Origin: Rhodobium gokarnense
GTDB taxonomy: Bacteria; Pseudomonadota; Alphaproteobacteria; Rhizobiales; Rhodobiaceae
Direction of reading: 5' to 3'
Assembly: GCF_025961475.1 (NCBI RefSeq)
Contig: NZ_JAOQNS010000008.1
Location: forward strand, 1 to 64,000
DNA length: 64,000 bases
Of this stretch, positions 34,805-44,420 are shown piece by piece. The notes beneath the pieces were generated by a model. The model saw nothing but the letters and a program-made list of their open reading frames with translations. It did no database searches and was not told the DNA's origin. How positions within the stretch are numbered: the first letter of the stretch is position 1; the number at the start of each line of letters is the position of its first letter. The translations under genes were made by a program, and so were the position numbers.

Positions 34805-36217
34805 CTACTCCGCAGCCGGAGCCGGCTTCGGCCGGGCAAAGACAAAAACGTTGAGGCCGAGCTTGCGCCTGGTGACGGAATAGAGCGCCAGCGACTCGCC
34901 GATGAGCGCCAGGCTCATGGCCGCCGCCGCGCCTTGCGCGCCGAAGGGCGGGATGAGGATCAGGCAGAGCATCAGATTGGCGGCGAAGGTGCCGGCATAG
35001 ATGACGGCCGCGGCGTTCTGGTGGCCGGCCATAGTGAGAAGCGATTCCACCGGCCCAAGGGCGGCGCGGGCGACCACCCCGGCGGTGAGGATGACGAGAG
35101 CGGGATAGCCCGCGGCAAAACCGGCGCCGAACAGCGACAGCACGAACTCGCCGAAGGCGACCAGCAGGAGCGCGAAGGCGAGCGACGGCCAGAACGTCCA
35201 CTTGACCGAATCGGCGACGAAGCTCGCAAGGCCGTCATGGTCGCCGGAATGGAAGAATTTCGAATAGCGGTGGGCCGCGCCGGCGCGGACCGCGTAATAG
35301 ACGAAATGGACGAGGGCGAGGGTCTTGGTGGCCGCGAAATAGACGGCAACCTCCTCGGGCGAGCGGAACTGGCCAAGGATGACGATGTCGGTGCCGGTCA
35401 GGAGCACGAAGAAGCCGTCGACGAGGAGGATCGGCAGGGAGATCCTGAGCCAGTCGCCGAGCGCAAAGCGCCGCGCGCCGGCGGCAACCACGCCCGCAAG
35501 CCGCCGATCGAGCCGCAGCCACTGGATGACAGCCGTGACGTAGGTGGCGCCGATGGCGGCAAGGCACACATTGGCGGCATCGAGGGGGATGCCGGCGCCA
35601 TCCATGGCCAGCACGACGGCAAGGATCAAGAGCGGGCGCCAGATATAGATCGGCGAAAGGGCCAGGTCGGTCCAGGAATAGGCCCGGCAGATGCCCTCCT
35701 GCACCTCCGTCAGAGTGAAGAGCGGCAGGCAGACGAGGGCAAGGTAGATCGGCAGCACATAGTGGCTGGCAACGAGGTCGCCGAGGAGAAAGACGCCGAG
35801 GGCGCCGAAGCCGGCAATGGCCGTTGCCGCGACGAGACCGACGAGGCGGCTGCCGAGGATGATCCCGCGCAGGTCGTCGAGCCGGCCCGTTTCCTGGTAC
35901 TCCGGGATCAGCCGGATGACCGAGGTGGCAAAGCCGAGATGGACCATGGAGCCGAGGATCGTCACCCAGGTCCAGACGACGACGAAGATGCCGTATTCGA
36001 AGCCGCCAAGAAACCGGGCGAGCACGATCTGCGAGCCATAGGCGATGACGGCGCCGACGATGCGGATGGCAAAGGCAAAGGCCGCCATGCGCTGGGCGCC
36101 GGCGTGCTCGTCGGTGCCGGTGAGGATGTCCTCAAGGCGGGCAAGGAGGGGCTCTGCCCGGCGCGACAGGCGCGGCGGCAAAAGGCTGAGGCCGGTCTTG
36201 ATCCGCAGTGCCCGCAA
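34805..36217 (-). CDS. polysaccharide biosynthesis protein / lipid-linked oligosaccharide flippase (MOP superfamily)
   Basis: A protein of about 470 residues with 12-14 hydrophobic helices, of the Wzx/MurJ-like MOP superfamily, expected to flip lipid-linked sugars across the inner membrane. The first helix pair contains AYGSQIVLARFLGGFEYG. The start is uncertain: I chose a TTG at 36217 because GGGGAG lies 6 bases upstream and the protein then begins shortly before helix 1. A GTG at 36241 and an ATG at 36367 are in frame, but they add an N-terminus unlike the family. It heads an operon with the FemAB-like gene. Confidence 0.82.
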   Translation of the reverse strand: MRALRIKTGLSLLPPRLSRRAEPLLARLEDILTGTDEHAGAQRMAAFAFAIRIVGAVIAYGSQIVLARFLGGFEYGIFVVVWTWVTILGSMVHLGFATSVIRLIPEYQETGRLDDLRGIILGSRLVGLVAATAIAGFGALGVFLLGDLVASHYVLPIYLALVCLPLFTLTEVQEGICRAYSWTDLALSPIYIWRPLLILAVVLAMDGAGIPLDAANVCLAAIGATYVTAVIQWLRLDRRLAGVVAAGARRFALGDWLRISLPILLVDGFFVLLTGTDIVILGQFRSPEEVAVYFAATKTLALVHFVYYAVRAGAAHRYSKFFHSGDHDGLASFVADSVKWTFWPSLAFALLLVAFGEFVLSLFGAGFAAGYPALVILTAGVVARAALGPVESLLTMAGHQNAAAVIYAGTFAANLMLCLILIPPFGAQGAAAAMSLALIGESLALYSVTRRKLGLNVFVFARPKPAPAAE

Positions 36218-36488
36218 GGAGCGCTCCCCATCGTCAGGCACGGCGCCGAGGCGGCAATCCGGCCAGATGCGAAAGTGTCGCAGGCAAGGCTTAAGATTCC
36301 GTGCGCCGATGCTCCGAATCGCCGAGGATGGGGCCAGCGGTTGGATTTCGCCGGCAATTGCATGCATTTAATAATTTGCATGCAGTGTATTCACTCGGTT
36401 TTAAGACGATTTATTTCAATACGTTAGGATTGTCGGTCTTGAAGGAGACGGTGACCTGCCGACGGAACGGCCCCACGCCACCGCCTTT

Positions 36489-36974
36489 TCAGGACCCGCA
36501 TGTATCCAATTTATACTTGTGAAACCGGGCATCCCCATAGGCCGTTTCGCCGACCCGCCAGGCGCCGAGACGGCGAAGGCCCGCGAGGTTTTTCCGCGAC
36601 GGCGACAGCAGGAAGGTGACGAACGGAATGCGCGGGTCCGACCGGGCAAAGGCGAGGGCGAGGCGGGTGATCCGCATGCCGAGACCGAAATGCTCCGGCC
36701 TCAGGACGAGCCCGAAATCCCACTCCGCGCCTTCCTTCTGGAAGCCGCCCCAGCCGGCGTAGCGCTCGCCGGCAAAGATCGCCCAATGGCCGAGGCCGTC
36801 GCGGCGCCAGGCGGCCTCCTTCATGGCAACGAAGGCTTCTGCGGCAGCCCGGTCCCAGCGGCCCGGATCGAGGGGCATATGTGCGGTGACGCGGGGATCG
36901 GACATATGCGCCGCGATCTCCTCGGGCGCCACTTCGCTGAGGCGTCCGAAGCGGATGTCGGGATCGTTGGTCAT
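36489..36974 (-). CDS. GNAT family N-acetyltransferase
   Basis: A 161-residue single-domain acetyltransferase. The central strand HWAIFAGERYAGWGGFQKEG and the following FGLVLRPEHFGLGMRITRLAL form the acetyl-CoA-binding core of a RimJ/RimL-like GNAT, although the usual RxxGxG/A loop is relaxed here. Substrate unknown. The ATG at 36974 is preferred over a TTG at 36980. It follows tlpA on the same strand with a 28-base gap and could share its transcript. The 271 bases downstream of it contain an AT-rich stretch (36365-36430) that may hold the flippase promoter. Confidence 0.85.
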   Translation of the reverse strand: MTNDPDIRFGRLSEVAPEEIAAHMSDPRVTAHMPLDPGRWDRAAAEAFVAMKEAAWRRDGLGHWAIFAGERYAGWGGFQKEGAEWDFGLVLRPEHFGLGMRITRLALAFARSDPRIPFVTFLLSPSRKNLAGLRRLGAWRVGETAYGDARFHKYKLDTCGS

Positions 36975-37002
36975 CGGCAAAGCCGCAGCGCGGCCGTAGC
37001 GC

Positions 37003-37662
37003 CTACTTCGTTTCGTCCATCGCCGCGGTGATCAGCGCCTTGGCGTCGGGCGAATCCCATTCGGCGATGCCGTGGAGGACGCCGATCTCGCAGCCCTTCT
37101 TGTCGACCAGCAGCGTCGTCGGCATGCCGATGGCCCGGCCGCGCTTCTTCAGCTCCTCGAAGATCTGGGATGACGGGTCAGCGTAGAAGGCGAGGTTTTC
37201 GACCCCGATCTGCTCGTAGAACTGCCGCGCCCGCTCCGGGTTGCGCCGGTCGATATTGACCGCGACCACGTCGAAATCGCCGCCGCCCATCGCCTCTTGC
37301 AGGGCATCGAGCGTCGGCATCTCCTTGCGGCAGGGCGCACACCAGGTCGCCCAGAGATTGAGCAGCACCGTCTTGCCGGCAAAATCGGCGACGGTCATCG
37401 CCTTGCCGTCGGCGTCGGTAAAGGCGAGGTCGGCAAGGAAGCGGGACTGAGACGTCGGGATGAAACCGGCGACGTCGCCCGTGCGGTAAGGGGTTATCCG
37501 CCCGGCGATGGCCTCGGCCGCCTGGCACTGCGGATTGGCGTTGCCATTGCCAGACATGCCCCCGATCCCGTATACCGCCGCCAGCCCCGCGACGATGCCG
37601 ACCATACCGGCCGCTAGCGCCACCTTCACAAGGCGTGAAACTCCTGCTTTATGGGTCGTCAT
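37003..37662 (-). CDS. tlpA: thiol:disulfide interchange protein TlpA
   Basis: A 219-residue periplasmic thioredoxin-fold protein anchored by an N-terminal transmembrane helix (about residues 10-33). The active site is WATWCAPC with C108 and C111, and the cis-proline loop is in [11 protein letters not shown]. TlpA reduces copper chaperones and cytochrome oxidase subunits during cytochrome aa3 assembly in Rhizobiales. It is divergent from argH with 29 bases between start codons, an arrangement I know from this order, so the two promoters must overlap the opposite genes. Confidence 0.92.
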   Translation of the reverse strand: MTTHKAGVSRLVKVALAAGMVGIVAGLAAVYGIGGMSGNGNANPQCQAAEAIAGRITPYRTGDVAGFIPTSQSRFLADLAFTDADGKAMTVADFAGKTVLLNLWATWCAPCRKEMPTLDALQEAMGGGDFDVVAVNIDRRNPERARQFYEQIGVENLAFYADPSSQIFEELKKRGRAIGMPTTLLVDKKGCEIGVLHGIAEWDSPDAKALITAAMDETK

Positions 37663-37691
37663 CTCGCAAAAGATCTCCGGAAAGGATCGAT

Positions 37692-39113
37692 ATGAGCAAT
37701 CGCATGTGGGGAGGCCGGTTTTCCGAGGGCCCCGACGAGATCATGGAAGAGATCAACGCCTCCATCGATTTTGACAAGAAGCTCTACATGCAGGATATCG
37801 CCGGCTCCATGGCCCATATCCTGATGCTCGAGGCCAAGGAAATCGTCGGGTCGGAAGATGCGCAGAAGATCCTTCACGGTCTAGACACGATCCTGCGAGA
37901 AATCGAGGACGGGAAGTTCCAGTTCTCCCGGGGCCTCGAAGACATCCACATGAACATCGAGGCGCGGCTCGCCGAGCTGATCGGCCCGGCCGCTGGCAGA
38001 CTGCATACGGCACGCTCCCGCAACGATCAAGTCGCCACCGACTTCCGGCTCTGGGTGCGCGACACCATCGACGTCATCGACGGCCAGATCGCCGAGCTGA
38101 TGCTGGCGCTGACGGAGAAGGCCCAGGAGCATGCCAACCAGGTAATGCCCGGCTACACCCACCTGCAGACGGCCCAGCCGATCACCCTCGGCCACCATCT
38201 GCTCGCCTATGTGGAGATGCTGGCGCGCGACCGCGGCCGCTTCGCCGACGCGCGCAAGCGGCTCAACCAGTGCCCGCTCGGCGCCGCGGCGCTGGCCGGC
38301 ACCTCGTTTCCCATCGACCGCTACATGACCGCCAAGGCGCTCGGCTTCGACAAGCCCATGTCGAACTCACTGGATGCCGTCTCGGACCGCGATTTCGCGC
38401 TGGAATCGCTCGCCGCCGCCGCCGTTGCGGCGACCCACCTGTCGCGGCTGGCCGAGGAGATCGTCATCTGGTGCTCCTCGGAGTTCAACTTCATCAAGCT
38501 CTCCGACAAGTTCACCACCGGCTCGTCGATCATGCCGCAGAAGCGCAATCCGGATGCCGCGGAGCTGGTGCGCGCCAAGACCGGCCGGATCAACGGCGCC
38601 CTGGTCTCGCTGCTGACGGTGATGAAGGGCCTGCCGCTCGCCTATTCCAAGGACATGCAGGAGGACAAGGAGCAGGTCTTCGACGCCATGGAGACGCTGT
38701 CCCTCAGCCTTGCCGCCATGGCCGGCATGATCCGCGATCTCGAGCCGGAAAACCGGTTCATGCGCCGCTCGGCCAATGCCGGCTATTCGACCGCGACCGA
38801 CCTTGCCGACTGGCTGGTCCGCGAGGCCGGCATGCCGTTCCGCGAGGCGCACCACATCACCGGCCGCGTCGTCGCCGCGGCGGCGGAAAAGAAGGTGTCG
38901 CTCGACAAGATGACGCTGGAGGACCTGCAGGCCATCGACGCCCGCTTCACCGACGACATCTTCAACGTCCTGTCGGCGGCGAACTCGGTCAAGAGCAAGA
39001 CCAGCTACGGCGGCACGTCGCCGCAGAACGTGCGTGTGGCCGCCAAGGAGTGGCTCGCCCTCCTCAACAGGAAGGCCATGAAATTCTCCCAGGAAGACCT
39101 GGAAGACGATTGA
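37692..39113 (+). CDS. argH: argininosuccinate lyase
   Basis: A 473-residue tetrameric enzyme of the fumarase/aspartase superfamily that splits argininosuccinate to arginine and fumarate, the last step of arginine synthesis. The signature [18 protein letters not shown], residues 279-296, holds the catalytic serine loop, and the [10 protein letters not shown] region holds the catalytic histidine. The ATG at 37692 matches the conserved [10 protein letters not shown] start; the frame extends upstream to 37635 into tlpA. A small lipoprotein gene and lysA follow on the same strand. Confidence 0.97.
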   Translation: MSNRMWGGRFSEGPDEIMEEINASIDFDKKLYMQDIAGSMAHILMLEAKEIVGSEDAQKILHGLDTILREIEDGKFQFSRGLEDIHMNIEARLAELIGPAAGRLHTARSRNDQVATDFRLWVRDTIDVIDGQIAELMLALTEKAQEHANQVMPGYTHLQTAQPITLGHHLLAYVEMLARDRGRFADARKRLNQCPLGAAALAGTSFPIDRYMTAKALGFDKPMSNSLDAVSDRDFALESLAAAAVAATHLSRLAEEIVIWCSSEFNFIKLSDKFTTGSSIMPQKRNPDAAELVRAKTGRINGALVSLLTVMKGLPLAYSKDMQEDKEQVFDAMETLSLSLAAMAGMIRDLEPENRFMRRSANAGYSTATDLADWLVREAGMPFREAHHITGRVVAAAAEKKVSLDKMTLEDLQAIDARFTDDIFNVLSAANSVKSKTSYGGTSPQNVRVAAKEWLALLNRKAMKFSQEDLEDD

Positions 39114-39166
39114 GCCGCCGGGCCGATCCGCTAAGATCGGCCGCGACAGAACCGGAGCTCCACCCC

Positions 39167-39397
39167 GTGACCCGCTCGCGCCATGACCGCAACGTGAACC
39201 GACATCGCCGCCGCGCCGCCGTGACCGCCGTCATTGCCCTGGCGGCCGCCCTGTCGCTTGCCGGCTGCGGGCGCCGCGGCTCGCTGGAGCCGCCGGCCGA
39301 CGCCGCCTCGCGCCGCGATCCCGCCGTGCCCATGGTCAAGAACGAAAAGGGCCGCGAAGTCCCGGACCGGCCCTTCTTCCTCGACCCCCTTCTCTAG
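39167..39397 (+). CDS. lptM: small lipoprotein, LPS translocon maturation chaperone LptM-like
   Basis: A 76-residue lipoprotein. The signal peptide ends in the lipobox LAGC, immediately followed by GRRGSLEPP, the CGxxGxLxxP pattern of the LptM/YifL family. LptM helps oxidative maturation of the LptD-LptE outer-membrane translocon in E. coli. The chosen GTG at 39167 has GGAG 9 bases upstream; a GTG at 39193 is an alternative. The position between argH and lysA is conserved in many proteobacteria, which supports the call. Confidence 0.85.
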   Translation: MTRSRHDRNVNRHRRRAAVTAVIALAAALSLAGCGRRGSLEPPADAASRRDPAVPMVKNEKGREVPDRPFFLDPLL

Positions 39398-39445
39398 GGC
39401 CGGGTCTCCAAGAACCTCCGGAGAGCCCGCCAGAAAGCCGCCGCC

Positions 39446-40717
39446 GTGCACCATTTCGCCTATAAGAACGGCACCTTGCATGCCGAGGACGTCGCCATCG
39501 GCACCATCGCCGAGGCGATCGGCACGCCGTTCTACTGCTATTCCTCGGCAACGCTGGAACACCACTACGACGTCTTCATGAATGCCTTTGCCGGCATGTC
39601 GTGCCTTCTGTGCTACGCCATGAAGGCCAATTCCAACCAGGCCGTGCTGGCAACGCTTGCCGCCAAGGGCGCCGGCGCCGACGTCGTCTCCGAGGGCGAA
39701 TTGCGCCGCGCGCTCGCCGCCGGCATTCCGGCCGAGAAGATCATGTTCTCCGGCGTCGGCAAGACCGCGGGCGAACTCGCCTTTGCCCTCGATGCCGGCA
39801 TCCACTGCTTCAACGTGGAATCGGAGCCGGAGCTAGAGCTCCTGTCTGAGATTGCCTCCAGCCGCGGCGTCGAGGCGCCGGTCTCCTTCCGCATCAACCC
39901 GGATGTGGACGCCCGCACCCACGCCAAGATCGCCACCGGCAAGGCCGAGACCAAGTTCGGCATTCCCTGGACCCACGCCCGCGAGATCTATGCCCGCGCG
40001 GCAACCCTTCCCGGCATCCGCGCCATCGGCATCGACATGCATATCGGCTCCCAGATCACCGAGCTGGAGCCGTTCGCGGCCGCCTTTTCGCGGCTCGGCG
40101 ACCTCATCGAGACGCTGCGCGCCGACGGCCACACCATTGAACACATCGACCTCGGCGGCGGCCTCGGCATTCCCTATCACGACGGCATGGAGCCGCCGCC
40201 CCATCCGGAGCGCTACGCCGAGGTGGTGCGCGCCCATGTCGAGCGGCTCGCCTGCAAGATCGTCTTCGAGCCGGGACGGCTGATCGCCGGCAATGCCGGC
40301 ATCCTCGTCTCCCGCATCGTCTATGTGAAGCCCGGCGACACAAAGGCCTTCTACATCGTCGATGCGGCCATGAACGACCTCGTCCGGCCGACGCTCTACG
40401 AGGCCTATCACAGCATCCGCCCGGTCGATGAGGCCAGCGCCGGCGGCCCGAAGCGGACCGTCGACGTCGTCGGCCCGGTCTGCGAGACCGGCGACTTCCT
40501 CGCCAGAGACCGCGAGATGCCGGAGCTTGCCGCCGGCGATCTCGTCGCGATCATGTCGGCCGGCGCCTATGGCGCGGTCCAGGCGACGACCTACAATTCG
40601 CGCCTGCTGGTGCCGGAAGTGCTGGTCAGGGGCGGCCGGTTCCATGTCGTGCGCCCGCGCCAGACCTATGAGGAGCTGATCGGGCTCGACAGCGTGCCGG
40701 ACTGGCTCGCCGAATAG
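39446..40717 (+). CDS. lysA: diaminopimelate decarboxylase
   Basis: A 423-residue PLP-dependent enzyme that makes L-lysine from meso-diaminopimelate. The PLP lysine is K60 in LLCYAMKANSN, the glycine-rich phosphate loop is IDLGGGLGIPY, and the cysteine of the GPVCETGD motif comes from the partner subunit's active site. The GTG start at 39446 gives the family N-terminus MHHFAYKNG. It follows lptM by 48 bases, in a lysine/arginine biosynthesis unit. Confidence 0.96.
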   Translation: MHHFAYKNGTLHAEDVAIGTIAEAIGTPFYCYSSATLEHHYDVFMNAFAGMSCLLCYAMKANSNQAVLATLAAKGAGADVVSEGELRRALAAGIPAEKIMFSGVGKTAGELAFALDAGIHCFNVESEPELELLSEIASSRGVEAPVSFRINPDVDARTHAKIATGKAETKFGIPWTHAREIYARAATLPGIRAIGIDMHIGSQITELEPFAAAFSRLGDLIETLRADGHTIEHIDLGGGLGIPYHDGMEPPPHPERYAEVVRAHVERLACKIVFEPGRLIAGNAGILVSRIVYVKPGDTKAFYIVDAAMNDLVRPTLYEAYHSIRPVDEASAGGPKRTVDVVGPVCETGDFLARDREMPELAAGDLVAIMSAGAYGAVQATTYNSRLLVPEVLVRGGRFHVVRPRQTYEELIGLDSVPDWLAE

Positions 40718-40860
40718 ACAACCGCCGCTGGCGCCCGGGGCGGATCACGTCTGTTTGATCGGGGTCTTTCCGAAAATCCCGCCACAAAAGGGACAGATCG
40801 ATCATCTGTGCTAGATTCTCCTGGGATCGGCTGACCGGCCGCAACGGAGGATCTCGACAG

Positions 40861-43458
40861 GTGCGAAACGACCGGCAGGACCGCGGGGACGCAGCGGACC
40901 GCAACGCCAAGGGCTCCTCCAAAGGCTTCTGGCGGACGGTCCTCGGCACCGGCCTTGAGGACCGCATCGCCGGCGCCGTCTGGCGCGCCCGGGCGGCGCT
41001 GTTCTGGGAAGAGGCCTGGCCGCGCCTTGCCCATCTCCTTGCCGTCGTTGCCCTCTTCCTCTCCCTTTCCTGGCTCGGGCTCTGGCTGGTCGTGCCCGAC
41101 TGGCTGCGCTTTGCCCTTCTCGGCGTCTTTGCCGGCGCCGCCGTCTTCACGCTCTGGCGCCTTGCGCAATTGCGTTGGCCGGACCGGGCCGCCGGCCTGT
41201 CCCGCGTCGAACGCCATTCCGGCCTCCTCCACCGCCCGGTCACGGCCGTCACCGACGACCTCGCTTCCGGCAAGCGCGACGCGGCGAGCCGCGCGCTCTG
41301 GGAGCTGCACCAGAAGCGCGCCGCAGAGCGCCTGAAGAAGATCGCCGCCGGCCTGCCCGCGCCGAAGCTCTACCGCACCGACCCCTATGCACTCCGGGTC
41401 CTCGTCGCCGCCCTCTTCGTCATCGGCTTCAGCGTTGCCGGAACCGACCGCACGGCCCGGCTTTCCGGCGCCTTCACCCCGCCTGCCGAAGAGCCCGGCG
41501 CGGGCTACCGGCTCGACGCCTGGATCGATCCGCCGACCTACACCTCCCGGGTGCCGATTTTTCTCACCCGCGAGGAGACGCCGGCCCGCGACCCCGACAA
41601 GCCCATCGCCGTGCCGGCCACCAGCCGCTTCGTCGCCCGCATCCAGGGCGAGGGCGACTTCGCCGTCTCCTTCACCGCCGACGGCGAGACCACCGACCTT
41701 GCGCCTGCCGGCGACGAGGCCGCACCGTCAGCGTCCGATGCCCCGGCAAGGCCGGCCGAATTCCAGTTCGAACTGACCAGAAACGGCACCATCACCGTGC
41801 GCGACGGCGAGACCGAGCGCGCCGCATGGACCTTCGCCGTCGAACCCGACGCCAGGCCCGAGATCAAGCTCACCAAGGACATGGAAACGACCGTCTCGCG
41901 GGCGATGAAGCTGACCTACGAGGCCACCGACGACTATGGCGTGGTCGGCGCCGAGGCGACCTTCGCGCCCGCCCCTGACGTCGATGCAAAGGGCGCACAG
42001 GCGGTGGGCGACAAGGCCGAGGATACTGCCGCCCGCGAGCCGCTGATTCCGGCGCCGAAATTCCCGCTCGTCCTCTCCCAGCGCGGCGGCCGCAAGGTCG
42101 GCGGCGAGACCATCCGCGACCTCACCGCCCATCCCTGGGCCGGCAGCGAAGTCCTGATGACGCTGACCGCCCGCGACGTCGCCGGCCAGACAGGCACCAG
42201 CGAACCGGTCCGTATCACCCTGCCTGAGCGTCCCTTCGGCAAGCCGCTCGCCCGCGCCATCGTCGAGCAGCGCCGCATCCTGGCGCTCGACCGCGACAGG
42301 CAGGACGAGGTGGTCGACGCCCTCGACGCGCTGATGATCGCCCCGGAGCGCTTCATCGACAGCGCCTCGGTGTTCCTCGGCATGCGCCTCGCCTACCGCC
42401 GGCTGGTGTCGGCAAAGACCGACGACGCGTTGCGCGACGTCGTCGACCTGATGTGGACGCTGGCGCTCTCCATCGAGGACGGCGAGGTCTCGCTCGCCAT
42501 GCGCAAGCTGCGCGAGGCCAAGGAGCGGCTGGAGCAGGCGCTGGAGAACGGCGCCTCGGACGAGGAGATCGCCAAGCTCACCGAAGAGCTGCGCCAGGCC
42601 ATGAACGAGTTCTTCCAGGCGCTCGCCGAACAGGCAAGGCGCAACCCCCAGGCCATGGCGCCGATGGACCCGAACGCGCGCACCCTCAGCCAGGAAGACA
42701 TGCAGCGCATGCTCGACCGCATCGAGGAACTGGCGAAGTCCGGCTCAAGGGACAGCGCCCGGCAACTGCTGTCCCAGATGCAGCAGATGATGGAAAACCT
42801 GCAGACCGGCCGGATGCAGTCGCCGCAGACCGAGGCCGGCCGCGAAATGGCCGAGATGCTGGAACAGCTCGGCGAGATGATCCGCCGCCAGCGCGAGCTG
42901 ATGGAACAGACCCACCGCTTCAACCAGGAGCAGCAGGGTGAGGGCGAGCAGCAGGACGGCCAGCAGGGCCAGAACGGCGAGCGCCAGCAGCAGCAGGGAC
43001 AATTGCAGCAGGGCCAGGGCGACCTGCAGCGCCAGCTTCAGGAAATGATGAAGCGGCTGCAGGAACTCGGCATGCAGCCTGGCCAGCAGCTCGGCGAGGC
43101 GGAAGGCTTCATGGGCGATGCCGGGCGCCAGCTCGGCGAAGGCCAGTCCGGCGATGCCGTCGGCAGCCAGGGCAATGCGCTGAACGCGCTGCGCGAAGGC
43201 GCCGACCAGATGATCGAGCAGATGATGTCCCAGGGCCGCGGCCAGGGGCCGCGCATGGGCCGCAATCCCAACAACGATCCGCTCGGCCGGCCGCGCCAGA
43301 CCGATGGTCCGAGCTTCGACGACCGCACCAAGATCCCCGGCGAGATCGACGTCCAGGAGGCGCGCAGGATTCTCGAAGAGCTGCGCCGGCGCCTGTCGGA
43401 CCCGAACCGGCCGCGCCTGGAGCTCGACTATCTGGAGCGGTTAATTCCCGGCAACTGA
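40861..43458 (+). CDS. TIGR02302/DUF4175 family membrane protein
   Basis: An 865-residue protein restricted to alphaproteobacteria in my knowledge, function unknown. Two hydrophobic helices near residues 58-105 and one near 175-200 anchor it. A large beta-rich region (about 215-440) follows, then a helical region (about 450-690), and a long Gln/Gly/Met-rich low-complexity stretch (about 690-760). The GTG at 40861 has GGAGG 10 bases upstream. It follows lysA by 143 bases. Its 3' end overlaps that of the convergent response-regulator gene by 18 bases. Confidence 0.9.
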   Translation: MRNDRQDRGDAADRNAKGSSKGFWRTVLGTGLEDRIAGAVWRARAALFWEEAWPRLAHLLAVVALFLSLSWLGLWLVVPDWLRFALLGVFAGAAVFTLWRLAQLRWPDRAAGLSRVERHSGLLHRPVTAVTDDLASGKRDAASRALWELHQKRAAERLKKIAAGLPAPKLYRTDPYALRVLVAALFVIGFSVAGTDRTARLSGAFTPPAEEPGAGYRLDAWIDPPTYTSRVPIFLTREETPARDPDKPIAVPATSRFVARIQGEGDFAVSFTADGETTDLAPAGDEAAPSASDAPARPAEFQFELTRNGTITVRDGETERAAWTFAVEPDARPEIKLTKDMETTVSRAMKLTYEATDDYGVVGAEATFAPAPDVDAKGAQAVGDKAEDTAAREPLIPAPKFPLVLSQRGGRKVGGETIRDLTAHPWAGSEVLMTLTARDVAGQTGTSEPVRITLPERPFGKPLARAIVEQRRILALDRDRQDEVVDALDALMIAPERFIDSASVFLGMRLAYRRLVSAKTDDALRDVVDLMWTLALSIEDGEVSLAMRKLREAKERLEQALENGASDEEIAKLTEELRQAMNEFFQALAEQARRNPQAMAPMDPNARTLSQEDMQRMLDRIEELAKSGSRDSARQLLSQMQQMMENLQTGRMQSPQTEAGREMAEMLEQLGEMIRRQRELMEQTHRFNQEQQGEGEQQDGQQGQNGERQQQQGQLQQGQGDLQRQLQEMMKRLQELGMQPGQQLGEAEGFMGDAGRQLGEGQSGDAVGSQGNALNALREGADQMIEQMMSQGRGQGPRMGRNPNNDPLGRPRQTDGPSFDDRTKIPGEIDVQEARRILEELRRRLSDPNRPRLELDYLERLIPGN

Positions 43459-43839
43459 GGCCATCTGCGGCGCCGACCCGGCCAGCACCCGGCCGACGGC
43501 GGCGCGGATCTCGGCCAGCGAGAACGGCTTGGAGATGACGTCCTCGACCAGTTGGTCGAGCCCGTGCGCCCGCTCGCGCTGGTCGGCAAAGCCGGTCATC
43601 AGGAGGATCGGCATCTTCGGCCAGTCCCGCGCCACGTTGAGCGCCAGCGCGATGCCGTCCATCACCGGCATCTTGATGTCGGAGAGGAGGAGGTCGAAGC
43701 GGCCGTCCTCGGCCAGGAGCACCTCGCTCGCCTCGCCACCGTCGGAGGTCACGGTCACCGTATGTCCGTCCATCTCAAGGGCACGCGCCACGAAGGCGCG
43801 TACCGCATCGTCGTCTTCCGTCAACAGAATACGCGCCAT
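43441..43839 (-). CDS. single-domain response regulator, CpdR-like
   Basis: A 132-residue protein that is one receiver domain with no output domain. The acidic pocket is E8/D9/D10, the phosphoacceptor D54 lies in LLLSDIKMPVMDG, the switch threonine is T82 and the conserved lysine K104 is in SKPF. The N-terminus MARILLTEDDDAVRAF is close to CpdR, the receiver that directs CtrA to ClpXP in alphaproteobacteria. Whether this is CpdR itself or a paralogue cannot be settled here. AAGGAG lies 7 bases before the ATG, which overlaps the hpt stop by one base, so it is cotranscribed with hpt. Confidence 0.88.
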   Translation of the reverse strand: MARILLTEDDDAVRAFVARALEMDGHTVTVTSDGGEASEVLLAEDGRFDLLLSDIKMPVMDGIALALNVARDWPKMPILLMTGFADQRERAHGLDQLVEDVISKPFSLAEIRAAVGRVLAGSAPQMASVAGN

Positions 43840-44420
43840 CACCGTTCTCCTTCTCCGGCCTTTCCGGGAGCGGCCGTCTCTGCATTAGGCGGCTCCCGAA
43901 GCGCCCCGATATAGGGCAGTTGCCGATAGGCATGACCCATGTCGATGCCGAATCCGAAAATGAACCGGTCCGGGCAGTCGAAGCCGACGAAGTCGGCGGC
44001 GATGTCGACCGCCCGCTTGCCGGGCTTGTCCAGAAGGGCAACGACCGCCACCCGCCGCGCCCCGCGCTCCTTGAGCCGGTCGCGGGCGAAGGCAAGGGTG
44101 CGCCCCGATTCCAGGATATCGTCGACGATCAGGATGTCCCGGCCGGCAACGTCCGTGTCGATGTCGCGAAGCACCTCGATGCGGCCGCTCGACGTCGTCC
44201 CGGCGCCGTAGCTCCTGAGCTGCATGAACTCGATCTCGGGTGCCATGCCCATGCGGTGCATGGCCCGCAACAGATCGGCCGCGAACATGAACGAGCCCTT
44301 CAGCACCGCCACGACGAGGAGGTTCTCAAACCCCGTACCGGCGATCTCGCGGGCGAGATCGTCGATCCGCGCCGCGAGCTGCTCTTCGCTGTAGAGGACG
44401 TCGATCTGCGGCTCCGTCAT
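43839..44420 (-). CDS. hpt: hypoxanthine phosphoribosyltransferase
   Basis: A 193-residue purine-salvage enzyme that makes IMP (and probably GMP) from the base and PRPP. The PRPP-binding motif ILIVDDILESGRTL lies at residues 96-109, the flexible loop SYGAGTTSSG at 70-79 and the base-specificity segment VGFDCPDRFIFGFGID further on. It is full length with a short Pro/Glu-rich C-terminal tail. Its start overlaps the zinc-ribbon gene by four bases (ATGA) and its stop overlaps the receiver gene by one. Confidence 0.95.
   Translation of the reverse strand: MTEPQIDVLYSEEQLAARIDDLAREIAGTGFENLLVVAVLKGSFMFAADLLRAMHRMGMAPEIEFMQLRSYGAGTTSSGRIEVLRDIDTDVAGRDILIVDDILESGRTLAFARDRLKERGARRVAVVALLDKPGKRAVDIAADFVGFDCPDRFIFGFGIDMGHAYRQLPYIGALREPPNAETAAPGKAGEGER

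Noticed and set aside
36218-36367. N-terminal extension of the flippase from an ATG at 36367
   Set aside because: The added 50 residues are Arg/Pro-rich and unlike the family, and the internal TTG at 36217 has a good ribosome site.
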